Part shown: positions 1-6,752 of the stretch, piece after piece | Position numbering within the stretch: the stretch's first letter is position 1 | Layout: the number at the start of each line of letters is the position of its first letter | DNA from: an uncultured Clostridia bacterium | Lineage (GTDB): Bacteria; Bacillota; Clostridia; TANB77; CAG-508 | Reading direction: 5' to 3' | NCBI GenBank assembly: GCA_946401865.1 | Contig: CAMIVO010000012.1 | Span: forward strand, 1 to 41,385 | Length of the DNA: 41,385 nt | Position numbers and translations under genes: made by a program | The notes under the pieces: model-generated | Told to the model about the DNA's origin: nothing | Database searches by the model: none | What the model saw: only the letters and a program-made list of their open reading frames with translations

Positions 1-69
1 CAAGTTTACTTTAAAAATAAATATATAAACTTGGTGCGGGCTTTTAGCAATTTGATTGTGAATTGTAAT
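1..69 (+). repeat. Right arm of the MITE-like palindromic repeat (truncated by window start)
   Basis: This stretch is nearly identical to the right arm of the complete element at 38758-39002 and matches the reverse complement of 41331-41385. The shared core runs from AATAAATATATAAACTT through GGGCTTTTAG to an AATTGTAA end. The arm stops directly before the rsmG ribosome-binding site, so the insertion forms the immediate upstream region of rsmG. The left part of the element lies outside the window. Confidence 0.8.
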
Positions 70-83
70 CAAAAGGGGGATAT

Positions 84-809
84 ATGGAAATTTTTAAGAA
101 AAGATTTTTAGAATTAGCAAATAAAATTAATATTAATTTAACAGAAGAGCAAATTGATAAATTTTATAAATACATGAAGCTTTTATTAGAATGGAATGAA
201 AAAATTAATTTAACAGCAATTACAGATGAAAATGAAATTGTATTAAAACATTTTGTGGATTCTCTTACATCTTTAAAATATATAAAAGAAAATGACAATA
301 TAATAGATGTAGGAACAGGAGCTGGGTTTCCTGGAATCCCAATTGCTATTATGATGCCTAATACAAAAATAACACTTTTAGATTCTTTGAATAAAAGAAT
401 TAATTTTTTAAATGAAGTTATAAAAGAATTAAATTTAAAAAATGTAGAAACTATCCACTCAAGGTCAGAAGATTGTGGAAAAGATATATTATATAGAGAA
501 AAATATGATATTTCCATTGCAAGAGCTGTTGCTAATTTATCTACACTTTCTGAATATTTATTACCTTTTGTAAAAATTGATGGTAAAATGATTTGTATGA
601 AAGGTAGTGAAGTAGAGGAGGAATTAAATAATTCTAAATATGCAATAAAAGAATTAGGCGGAGAAATTTCATTACAAGATGAATTTTGTTTACCCGATAC
701 AGATATAAAAAGAAATATTATTGTAATTAAAAAGATTAAATATACACCAAAGTTATATCCAAGAAAAGCAGGCTTACCTTCTAAAGAGCCTTTAAAAAAG
801 AATAAATAA
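84..809 (+). CDS. rsmG: 16S rRNA (guanine527-N7)-methyltransferase RsmG
   Basis: RsmG (GidB) uses S-adenosylmethionine to methylate N7 of G527 in the 16S rRNA 530 loop. The 241-aa product has the usual length. It carries the SAM-binding motif DVGTGAGFPG at about residues 75-84, and the family's conserved NLTAI segment near residue 42. The start follows an AAAAGGGGG Shine-Dalgarno sequence by a short gap. In Firmicutes rsmG normally precedes noc/soj/spo0J on the oriC side of the chromosome, and here parA and parB follow, although separated by an unusually complex 530-bp spacer. The ribosome-binding site abuts a MITE arm, so transcription from an upstream gene may be interrupted or replaced by the repeat. 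The assignment is secure. Confidence 0.97.
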   Translation: MEIFKKRFLELANKININLTEEQIDKFYKYMKLLLEWNEKINLTAITDENEIVLKHFVDSLTSLKYIKENDNIIDVGTGAGFPGIPIAIMMPNTKITLLDSLNKRINFLNEVIKELNLKNVETIHSRSEDCGKDILYREKYDISIARAVANLSTLSEYLLPFVKIDGKMICMKGSEVEEELNNSKYAIKELGGEISLQDEFCLPDTDIKRNIIVIKKIKYTPKLYPRKAGLPSKEPLKKNK

Positions 810-816
810 TTACCTA

Positions 817-887
817 ATGTTCCACGAAAATGAACTTGTGTACTATGCTAAAATAGTGAGGTACAACAGTTAATATTCGTGGAACAT
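817..887. other. Stem-loop with ParB-site-like half-sites
   Basis: ATGTTCCACGAA (817-828) and TTCGTGGAACAT (876-887) form a perfect 12-bp inverted repeat around a 47-nt loop that contains a second imperfect pairing (GTAC-TAT with ATA-GTAC). Each arm carries TGTTCCACG, which is one half of the ParB centromere consensus TGTTNCACGTGAAACA. A further half-like TGTGGAACA follows at 891-899. The site lies upstream of parA-parB. It could be a hairpin terminator for rsmG, a split parS-like site, or both. No T-run follows, which weakens the terminator reading. Confidence 0.45.
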
Positions 888-932
888 TTCTGTGGAACAC
901 GAACACCCGCAAGCAAAAGCGTACGTTTTTAG

Positions 933-951
933 TTTGTCGAATTTTGTCGAA
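933..951 (+). promoter_or_regulatory. Tandem Spo0A-box-like sites upstream of parAB
   Basis: Two copies of TTTGTCGAA lie at 933-941 and 943-951, exactly ten bases apart, so they face the same side of the helix. TGTCGAA is the established Spo0A (0A) box. The arrangement matches the tandem boxes bound by Spo0A dimers. Spo0A itself is not in this window, so regulation is inferred. Confidence 0.5.
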
Positions 952-1010
952 GTGATTTAATTTTTATTTTTATTTTGTATGTTATTAAATGAGATGAAAA
1001 ATTATATAAA

Positions 1011-1212
1011 TAAAGAGTTGATATATATAAATTTATCAATGTTTCGAATGTGATTGGAATATATTTAGAAATTCAAGTAAATTTTTTGGAAAATGTTCGC
1101 GTCGAGCGATAGCGAGGACTAAGTGAAAGGGTGCCAAAAAATTTACGTAGAATTCCTTAATATATGAAATGAGCCGAGAAACATTTATAAATTTATATAT
1201 ATCAACTCTTTA
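1011..1212. repeat. Structured palindromic element, copy 1
   Basis: A 202-bp imperfect palindrome. The outer arms (TAAAGAGTTGATATATA and its complement) close at 1011 and 1212. Inside are an asymmetric internal loop with CGAATGTGATTGG on the left and GAGCCGAG on the right, a second helix (AAGTAAATTTTTTGG with CCAAAAAATTTAC), and an apical part containing GAGCGATAGCGAGGA. The same loop sequences recur in the element at 31036-31233, while the helices differ in sequence yet remain self-complementary there. No protein is encoded. It fills most of the spacer between rsmG and parA. Confidence 0.6.
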
Positions 1213-1273
1213 ATAAACATAAAATATGTAATGTTTTTATAAATAATAATTAAAATAAAAATGCAAAATAATC

Positions 1274-1302
1274 TTGACATCTAATTAATATTTGTATATT
1301 AT
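1274..1302 (+). promoter_or_regulatory. Sigma-A-type promoter of parA-parB
   Basis: A TTGACA -35 box at 1274-1279 and a TATTAT -10 box at 1297-1302 are separated by 17 bases. They lie about 38 bases before the parA start and just downstream of the structured element, so parAB appears to be transcribed independently of rsmG. Confidence 0.8.
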
Positions 1303-1339
1303 AAATATGTAAAAAAAATGTACAAAAGGAGGGAGCAAT

Positions 1340-2107
1340 TTGGGAAAAGTAGTATCAATAGCAAATCAAAAAGGTGGAGTTGGAAAAACTACAACCGCAG
1401 TTAATTTAAGTACTCTTTTAGCCAAAAAAGGAAAAAAAGTTTTACTAATAGACACAGATCCACAAGGAAATGCAACAAGTGGTTTAGGTATTGATAAGAA
1501 TGTAGAACTTTCTACATATGATCTATTAATATCAGATGTAAAAGCAAAAGAGATAATACAAGATACACCAATTAAAAATTTAGATATTTCTCCTTCAAAT
1601 ATAAATCTAGCAGGAGCTGAAGTACAGCTTGTATCTATGATGTCTAGAGAACAACGAATGAAGGAAAAATTAGATGAAGTAAAAGATGAATATGACTATA
1701 TTATAATAGATTGTCCTCCATCACTTGGACTAATTACATTAAATGCTTTTACTGCATCAGATAGTGTTTTAATACCTGTACAATGTGAATATTTTGCGTT
1801 AGAAGGATTAGGACAACTTTTAAATACTGTAGAATTAGTTAGAAAACACCTAAACAAAAATTTGTATATAGAAGGAGCTTTACTTACAATGTATGACATA
1901 AGAACTAATTTAGCAAATCAAGTTGTAAGAGAAGTAAAGAAGTTTTTCCAAAATAAAGTATACAAAACAGTTATTCCAAGAAATGTAAGAGTAAGTGAAG
2001 CACCAAGTTTTGGTATGCCAATTTCAGTGTATGACCCAAAATCTAAAGGTGCAAGAAGTTATGAAAAGTTTACAAGAGAATTTTTAAAATATAATGAGAT
2101 AAAATAG
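1340..2107 (+). CDS. parA: Chromosome partitioning ATPase ParA/Soj
   Basis: ParA (Soj) is a deviant-Walker ATPase that acts with ParB on parS sites to separate newly replicated origins. In Bacillus-type cells it also regulates DnaA. The 255-aa protein begins with the signature KGGVGKTT at about residues 11-18, followed by the DTDPQGN motif near residue 41 and a DCPP Walker B element near residue 125. It lacks the N-terminal helix-turn-helix found in plasmid P1-type ParA, consistent with the chromosomal Soj type. Translation starts at TTG 1340 behind AAAGGAGGG with good spacing. parB follows after 16 bases, making a clear operon. Confidence 0.97.
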   Translation: MGKVVSIANQKGGVGKTTTAVNLSTLLAKKGKKVLLIDTDPQGNATSGLGIDKNVELSTYDLLISDVKAKEIIQDTPIKNLDISPSNINLAGAEVQLVSMMSREQRMKEKLDEVKDEYDYIIIDCPPSLGLITLNAFTASDSVLIPVQCEYFALEGLGQLLNTVELVRKHLNKNLYIEGALLTMYDIRTNLANQVVREVKKFFQNKVYKTVIPRNVRVSEAPSFGMPISVYDPKSKGARSYEKFTREFLKYNEIK

Positions 2108-2123
2108 AAAAGGAGAAGATATT

Positions 2124-2972
2124 ATGGCTAAAATGACAGGTTTGGGAAAGGGCTTGGATGCATTATTTTCAATGCCAATAGCCGAAGAAGAAAAACAAAA
2201 GGAAAATGATGTTTTAAAAAATTTAAAAATAACAGATATAGAACCAAATAGAGACCAAGCAAGAAAAAAATTTGATGAAGAAGCTCTTTCAGAGCTTGCA
2301 GAATCAATAAAAATGTATGGAATTATTCAGCCAATTGTTGTTACAGAAAAAGATGGATATTATTCAATAATAGCTGGAGAAAGAAGATGGAGAGCTGCTA
2401 AAAAAGCAGGTTTAAAAGAAATACCTGCTATTATTAGAGAAGATGATGTAAAGAAAAACCAACAAATTTCTTTAATAGAAAATATGCAAAGAGAAGACTT
2501 AAATGCATATGAAAAAGCAGCAGGAATTAGGGCATTAATGGATGATCATCATTTAACACAAGAAGAAATTGCAAAAGTTCTTGGAAAAAGTAGAAGTGCA
2601 ATTGCAAATTCTGTAAGAGTTTTAAATCTTTGTCCAGAAGTTTTGGAACTTGCTAAAGAAGGAAAACTTACAGAAGGGCATTGTAAAGCTTTGCTTGCAA
2701 TTCAAGATCCAAAAGAACAAATAAAAACAGCTCTTAGAATAATAGAAAGAGGAGAAACAGTTAGAGTAGCAGAGAAAAAAGCACATCATAAGAAAAACAA
2801 TACAAATGTTGCTCAAAAATATGATTATATATATAAAGATATAGAAGATACCTTCCAAGGATTTTTCGGAACAAAAGTAAAAGTAGATGCAGGAAAAAGA
2901 GCTGGAAAAATTATTATTAATTATACAAATAATGATGATTTAGAAAGAATATTAGGATTAATTAAGAATTAA
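2124..2972 (+). CDS. parB: Chromosome partitioning protein ParB/Spo0J
   Basis: ParB (Spo0J) binds parS and spreads as a CTP-dependent clamp, loading condensin and stimulating ParA. The 282-aa protein shows the N-terminal nuclease-like domain with the CTP-binding GERRWRA box at about residue 90, the ENMQRE segment near 115, and a central helix-turn-helix (LTQEEIAKVLGKSRSAI) near residues 138-155. It ends with a short dimerisation region. A ribosome-binding site (AAAAGGAGA) precedes ATG 2124. A strong hairpin terminator follows within 15 bases. The linkage to parA and rsmG supports an origin-proximal location. Confidence 0.97.
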   Translation: MAKMTGLGKGLDALFSMPIAEEEKQKENDVLKNLKITDIEPNRDQARKKFDEEALSELAESIKMYGIIQPIVVTEKDGYYSIIAGERRWRAAKKAGLKEIPAIIREDDVKKNQQISLIENMQREDLNAYEKAAGIRALMDDHHLTQEEIAKVLGKSRSAIANSVRVLNLCPEVLELAKEGKLTEGHCKALLAIQDPKEQIKTALRIIERGETVRVAEKKAHHKKNNTNVAQKYDYIYKDIEDTFQGFFGTKVKVDAGKRAGKIIINYTNNDDLERILGLIKN

Positions 2973-2984
2973 AAAATATCAAAA

Positions 2985-3020
2985 GCCCCGTAATGCGACT
3001 TACGGGGTCAAATATTTTAT
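2985..3020 (+). terminator. Terminator after parB
   Basis: CCCCGTAA (2986-2993) and TTACGGGG (3000-3007) form a perfect 8-bp stem with a 6-nt loop. An AT-rich tract with several T residues follows. Confidence 0.8.
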
Positions 3021-3056
3021 TATATGTCAAATTTTTTTAAAAATTAAAAAAAACTA

Positions 3057-3086
3057 TTGACAAACTTAAATTAAATATGTTAATAT
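3057..3086 (+). promoter_or_regulatory. Promoter of the tRNA-Ser genes
   Basis: TTGACA at 3057-3062 is followed after 17-18 bases by TTAATAT at 3080-3086. The first tRNA starts 33 bases further on. Confidence 0.65.
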
Positions 3087-3118
3087 AAGTATTGTTGCTG
3101 ACGAAAGCCAGAATAATT

Positions 3119-3209
<91 letters not shown>

Positions 3210-3221
3210 AAACAATAATAA

Positions 3222-3261
3222 CGTAGAAAAATTGCCACAAACAATCTTCTACGTATTTTTT
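3222..3261 (+). terminator. Hairpin between the two tRNA-Ser genes
   Basis: ACGTAGAA and TTCTACGT form a stem with an additional inner ATTG/CAAT pairing, followed by ATTTTTT. It may terminate transcription after the first tRNA or guide processing. No separate promoter was seen for the second tRNA. Confidence 0.65.
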
Positions 3262-3268
3262 AATAAAT

Positions 3269-3358
3269 GTAGGTGTACCCAAGTGGTGAAGGGGGCAGTT
3301 TGCTAAACTGCTAGGTCGAGTTATCGGCGCGGAGGTTCGAACCCTCTCACCTACGCCA
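3269..3358 (+). tRNA. tRNA-Ser (anticodon GCT)
   Basis: The acceptor arms GTAGGTG and CACCTAC pair, and CCA is encoded at the end. The anticodon loop TTGCTAA gives GCT (AGC/AGT serine codons). The long variable arm (GTCGAGTTATCGGC region) and the T loop GGTTCGAACCC fit class II tRNA-Ser. Confidence 0.93.
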
Positions 3359-3430
3359 AAAAAGCATTAAACCTATAATGCATATAGAAAGCAAAAGATA
3401 ATGCTTTTTGATATGTATTATAGGTTTTTC
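3359..3430 (+). terminator. Two interleaved hairpins after tRNA-Ser(GCT)
   Basis: Stem 1 pairs AAAAAGCATTA (about 3359-3369) with TAATGCTTTTT (3399-3409). Stem 2 pairs AAACCTATAATGCATAT (3369-3385) with ATATGTATTATAGGTTT (3411-3427) and is followed by TTC. The left arm of stem 2 sits in the loop of stem 1, so the two are alternatives or a pseudoknot. Terminator activity is likely. Confidence 0.6.
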
Positions 3431-3528
3431 AATATTTGTTATAAATAGAATAATTACTTGGAAATGTTAAAAAATATGAATCAAAAATATGTTTTATAGG
3501 ATTTGTATTTTTGAATATAGGATAGTAC

Positions 3529-3557
3529 TTGACAAAAAAATACATTTGAGGTACAAT
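3529..3557 (+). promoter_or_regulatory. Promoter of the T4SS-like operon
   Basis: TTGACA (3529-3534), a 17-base spacer and TACAAT (3552-3557) form a near-consensus vegetative promoter about 50 bases before the first pilin-like gene. Confidence 0.75.
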
Positions 3558-3615
3558 ATAAATGAGGGATTTTGTTAATTTATGTAGAATAATAAAAAGA
3601 ATGTAGGTGGTAAAA

Positions 3616-4047
3616 GTGAAAAATAAAATAAAATTATTAACAATTTTTATTATAATATTAATGTCTTTTGCCCAAGCATTTGTATCACTCGAGGTTAATG
3701 CAGATGACCAAAGAAAAAAGACGGATACAGGAACAGGATGGACAAAAGAAAAAGACTATGATTATACTATTAATCCTGATGAGTATAATTTGAATGATGG
3801 TGGTGAACTAACTGATTATGACAGAGATATAATAAAAAGTAAAGCTGGTAAAGTTTTAGGGCATATAAGAAATATTGGTATAATTGTGGCAGTAATATCA
3901 ATTATGATAATAGGGGTTAAATACATAATTGGAAGTGTAGAGGAAAAGGCAAGTTACAAGAAAACTTTATTACCATATGTTATTGGAGTATTAATGATTG
4001 CTTCAGGAGGATTTATTATATCACTTGTATATAATGCAGTACACTAA
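3616..4047 (+). CDS. T4SS pilin-like small membrane protein 1 (TrbC/VirB2-like)
   Basis: The protein resembles the small two-helix pilin-like subunits of Gram-positive type IV secretion systems. It has an N-terminal signal segment (about residues 5-22) and a charged extracellular stretch. Two hydrophobic helices (about 82-103 and 118-140) surround a short basic loop carrying GVKYIIGSVEEKASYKK. GTG 3616 is preferred over GTG 3607 because the GGTGG ribosome-binding site lies 3606-3610, giving 143 aa. Two related genes follow, and all three share the GS-VEEKA/N loop motif. It probably forms part of the membrane channel or a surface filament. The family assignment rests on architecture and context. 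Confidence 0.72.
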   Translation: MKNKIKLLTIFIIILMSFAQAFVSLEVNADDQRKKTDTGTGWTKEKDYDYTINPDEYNLNDGGELTDYDRDIIKSKAGKVLGHIRNIGIIVAVISIMIIGVKYIIGSVEEKASYKKTLLPYVIGVLMIASGGFIISLVYNAVH

Positions 4048-4061
4048 AAGAAGGTGATTTT

Positions 4062-4463
4062 ATGAAAAATAAATTTATTTTTACCATGATTTTTGTTGTA
4101 TTATTAACAAGTATTTTTATAGACAATATAGTATATGCTGAAAATTCTGGCCTTTCTCAAATTATTTCTGGTGGAGATGAATTTATGGAAAAAGGAAGTA
4201 CGAGTTCAGGAATAATTTTTGACAAAGAAAAAATGAAAAACACTTCAAATACAATTGCAAATATTTTAATAGCAATAGGAACTGTTATAGCTGTAATTGT
4301 ATCTTCAATTTTAGGAATAAAATTTATGATTGGTTCTGTTGAAGAAAAAGCACAAATAAAAGAAGCTTTAGTGCCTTTTATTATTGGTTGTATTGTCATA
4401 TTTGGAGCTTTTACAATATGGAAAATATTTGTAAACATAGGAAATGGTATAGTAACAGGCTAA
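4062..4463 (+). CDS. T4SS pilin-like small membrane protein 2
   Basis: This is a 133-aa paralogue of the genes on either side. It has an N-terminal signal segment, an acidic/serine-rich linker, then two transmembrane helices joined by a loop with the shared motif GSVEEKAQIKEAL. The start follows GAAGGTGATTTT, and the gene begins 14 bases after its neighbour, so the two are co-transcribed. It diverges most from the other two in the second helix, suggesting a specialised rather than redundant subunit. Role inferred from the T4SS context. Confidence 0.7.
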   Translation: MKNKFIFTMIFVVLLTSIFIDNIVYAENSGLSQIISGGDEFMEKGSTSSGIIFDKEKMKNTSNTIANILIAIGTVIAVIVSSILGIKFMIGSVEEKAQIKEALVPFIIGCIVIFGAFTIWKIFVNIGNGIVTG

Positions 4464-4486
4464 GATATAAATCAGTTTTTAATATT

Positions 4487-4507
4487 TTTACTTAAAACTT
4501 AAGTAAA
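4487..4507 (+). other. Intercistronic hairpin between pilin-like genes 2 and 3
   Basis: TTTACTTAA and TTAAGTAAA form a perfect 9-bp stem with a 3-nt loop, followed by TTTT. It is weak in GC and may act as an attenuator or an mRNA-end stabiliser, allowing pilin-like gene 3 to be made at a different level. Confidence 0.45.
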
Positions 4508-4543
4508 TTTTAAAATAAATATTTTTTTTAGGAGGAATAAAAA

Positions 4544-4918
4544 ATGAAAAAATCAACTATTCAAACTATTATTAAAATTATTGCAATACTATTATTGGTA
4601 ATATCTTTTGCAACTATTTCAAACAATGTATTTGCAGCAGTACTTAACCCTAGTGAAGTTACTCCAAGTGCAGAGGTTGATTCTAGTGATGCACTAGGTT
4701 TAGCACGAAGAGTGGCTGGTTGGATTAGAAACATAGCAGTAATTGCTGCTGTAATTATAATAATGGTAATTGGTGTAAAATACATACTAGGTAGTGTTGA
4801 GGAAAAAAACGAATACAAAAAAACGTTTATGCCTTTAATAATTGGTATAATACTAGTAGTAGCAGCAACACAAGTTGCAACATTTATATTTAATGTTGTA
4901 AGTACTAGTGGAAATTAG
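4544..4918 (+). CDS. T4SS pilin-like small membrane protein 3
   Basis: A 124-aa protein with a cleavable-looking signal (ends near FAA-V, residues 1-32), a short extracellular segment and two hydrophobic helices. The helices flank the family loop GVKYILGSVEEKNEYKK, which is close to that of pilin-like protein 1. It has the strongest ribosome-binding site of the three (TAGGAGGAAT), is bracketed by a hairpin upstream and a strong terminator downstream, and is the most compact. It is therefore the best candidate for the major subunit. Function inferred from family architecture and operon context. Confidence 0.75.
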   Translation: MKKSTIQTIIKIIAILLLVISFATISNNVFAAVLNPSEVTPSAEVDSSDALGLARRVAGWIRNIAVIAAVIIIMVIGVKYILGSVEEKNEYKKTFMPLIIGIILVVAATQVATFIFNVVSTSGN

Positions 4919-4973
4919 TAAATTGTTAATAATAAATAGCAACTAGTCAAATAAAAATTAGAATAAAATTATA

Positions 4974-5009
4974 AGATGGGATTTACAAAATAAAATCCTA
5001 TCTTTTTTT
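4974..5009 (+). terminator. Intra-operon terminator after the pilin-like genes
   Basis: AGATGGGATTT (4974-4984) pairs with AAATCCTATCT (4993-5003), with one G-T pair, and is followed by seven T residues. It separates the abundant small subunits from the channel genes, which have their own promoter. Confidence 0.8.
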
Positions 5010-5061
5010 ATATTACAAAAATATTACAAATATATTAAAATTATATTAAATTTAATTTTTT

Positions 5062-5102
5062 TCGACAAAAAGGGTGCAAAACTTGTTTATTTGTGATATA
5101 AT
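5062..5102 (+). promoter_or_regulatory. Second T4SS promoter with an inverted Spo0A-box-like site
   Basis: An extended -10 element, TGATATAAT, ends at 5102. No good -35 box is visible at the right distance, as is usual for activator-dependent promoters. TTCGACAA (5062-5069), a perfect reverse Spo0A box, lies 28 bases upstream of the -10 box. Transcription would start near 5109, inside any longer reading of the next gene. Confidence 0.5.
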
Positions 5103-5143
5103 AAATAATGTATTATTATAGGTTAAAATTGGAGGATAAAAGT

Positions 5144-5509
5144 ATGCAAGTACACGAAATTCCAAGAGAGTACAAAGGAGAAGGAAGAATATTATATATA
5201 TTTTCAACAAAAGGGTTAATAGGAACAGCCATAGGAGCAGCTGTAGGATTAATATTTTTCTTTTTGCTTAAAATGATGCATTATACGTTTATTGGACTAA
5301 TAATTACTGTTATTTTTGCTGCTATTGGGTTTGCAATAGGAACATTTAAAATGCCGGAATCAACAAATTTTGAGATAACACGAAAAACCGGAGGAGAAGC
5401 AATTTATGAGGTAATTCTTAGGTGGATAAAATTTAAAAGAAACGGTAATAGAGTATATATATATAAAGATTCAGAAAAAGCTTTAAAGGAGGATACAAAA
5501 GATGAGTAA
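5144..5509 (+). CDS. PrgI/VirB3-like T4SS membrane protein
   Basis: PrgI-family proteins are short two-helix inner-membrane partners of the VirB4 ATPase in Gram-positive conjugation systems, equivalent in position to VirB3. The 121-aa product begins MQVHEIPREYKGEGR, has two helices at about residues 24-43 and 46-66, and a basic C-terminal domain. ATG 5144 is chosen over ATG 5108 because TTGGAGGAT lies just before it and the promoter start point is near 5109. Its end overlaps the next gene by 8 bases, indicating translational coupling. Confidence 0.8.
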   Translation: MQVHEIPREYKGEGRILYIFSTKGLIGTAIGAAVGLIFFFLLKMMHYTFIGLIITVIFAAIGFAIGTFKMPESTNFEITRKTGGEAIYEVILRWIKFKRNGNRVYIYKDSEKALKEDTKDE

Positions 5510-6752
5510 TGTAGAAGGACTTGATGTATTAATAATTGTTGTAGGAATAATGTTAATTATACTTTTGGTTTTAATAGGAATATTGGTAGCACTAAAAATA
5601 AGAGAAAAAAACGCGTCAAAACCAAAAACAAAACAAAAAGATATAAAACAAAAAAACAATAGAGAAAAGGTACAAAAGGATTATGTTAAACAATCGATTT
5701 TTGATTTTATGGAATTTGATACAATTACTGACAATATGATAGTCCAAAAAAATGGAAAAAGATATTTAATGATACTAGAATGTCAAGGTATAAATTTTGA
5801 TCTTATGTCAGAATTAGAAAAAAATAGTGTTGAAGCAGGATTTATACAATTTTTAAATTCACTAAGATATCCAATTCAAATTTATGTTCAAACAAGAACA
5901 GTAAATCTCGGCGGTAGCATTAGTAAGTACAAAGAAAGGGTAGATGACATAGCAAAAAAATATCGTGAAAAGCAAGGAGAATACAATCAAAAAACAAGAT
6001 CAGGACAATACACAGAAAGCCAATTAAGTAAAGAGAAAATGGAAGTTACTAGATTAAAAAATCTTTATGAATATAGTGTGGATATAGTTAATAATACGGA
6101 AAGAATGAGTTTAAACAAAAATATTCTAAGTAAAAGATATTACATAATTATACCTTACTATGTAGAAGAAAACCCAGATGTTCATTATTCTAAAGAAGAG
6201 GTCGCAAATATAGCTTTTTCAGAATTATATACTAAAGCACAAACAGTAATAAATTTAGTTGCCGTTTGTGGTATTACAAGTAAAATATTAGATTCAGTAG
6301 AGCTTGCAGAATTACTTTATGTTGCATATAACAGAGATGAATCTGAAATATTTGATTTAAAAAGAGCTTTAAATTCAGGATATGAGGATTTATATTCTAC
6401 TGCACCAGATGTATATGAAAAGAGAATAAAAGCATTGGATAAAAAAATAGAAGAAGAAGCTATAAAAGAAGCAAATAATACAATTTATGAAGTTTTAGAA
6501 GAAAATGAAAATAAAAGAAAAGCACAACAGATGGAAGCGGATTTAGATGATTTAATTTCTCAAATGGCACAAGAAATTATTAGCCAAAATATTGAAAATA
6601 TAGGATTTGATGTTGCAAATCAGGCAAATGAAAAAATAGAAGAAAAAATAACAAAGAGAAAAACAAAAAAAGATAAGAAATCAAAAGAAGAGGAGGAAGA
6701 AAAAGATGAAAAGAAACAGAAAACAACAAGAAGAAGAACAAGAACAATTTAA
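5502..6752 (+). CDS. TraC-like / VirB4 N-terminal-like T4SS protein
   Basis: The 416-aa protein has one N-terminal transmembrane helix (about residues 8-31) and a lysine-rich linker. A domain at about residues 60-260 contains MIVQKNGKRYLMILE and FLNSLRYPIQIYVQTR, resembling the N-terminal region of VirB4/TraC proteins. A long charged coiled-coil tail ends in Lys/Glu/Arg repeats. No Walker motif is present. It sits between PrgI and VirB4 and overlaps both (8 bases upstream, 47 bases downstream), so the three are translated together and probably form one membrane complex. The exact family name is uncertain. Confidence 0.7.
   Translation: MSNVEGLDVLIIVVGIMLIILLVLIGILVALKIREKNASKPKTKQKDIKQKNNREKVQKDYVKQSIFDFMEFDTITDNMIVQKNGKRYLMILECQGINFDLMSELEKNSVEAGFIQFLNSLRYPIQIYVQTRTVNLGGSISKYKERVDDIAKKYREKQGEYNQKTRSGQYTESQLSKEKMEVTRLKNLYEYSVDIVNNTERMSLNKNILSKRYYIIIPYYVEENPDVHYSKEEVANIAFSELYTKAQTVINLVAVCGITSKILDSVELAELLYVAYNRDESEIFDLKRALNSGYEDLYSTAPDVYEKRIKALDKKIEEEAIKEANNTIYEVLEENENKRKAQQMEADLDDLISQMAQEIISQNIENIGFDVANQANEKIEEKITKRKTKKDKKSKEEEEEKDEKKQKTTRRRTRTI

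Noticed and set aside
899..935. LexA (SOS) box suggested by CGAACACCCG
   Set aside because: Only one half of the CGAAC-N4-GTTCG palindrome is present, and the second half is missing at the required distance.
5108..5143. Longer start of the PrgI-like gene at ATG 5108
   Set aside because: No ribosome-binding site precedes it, the promoter's start of transcription is near 5109, and a good GGAGG lies before ATG 5144.
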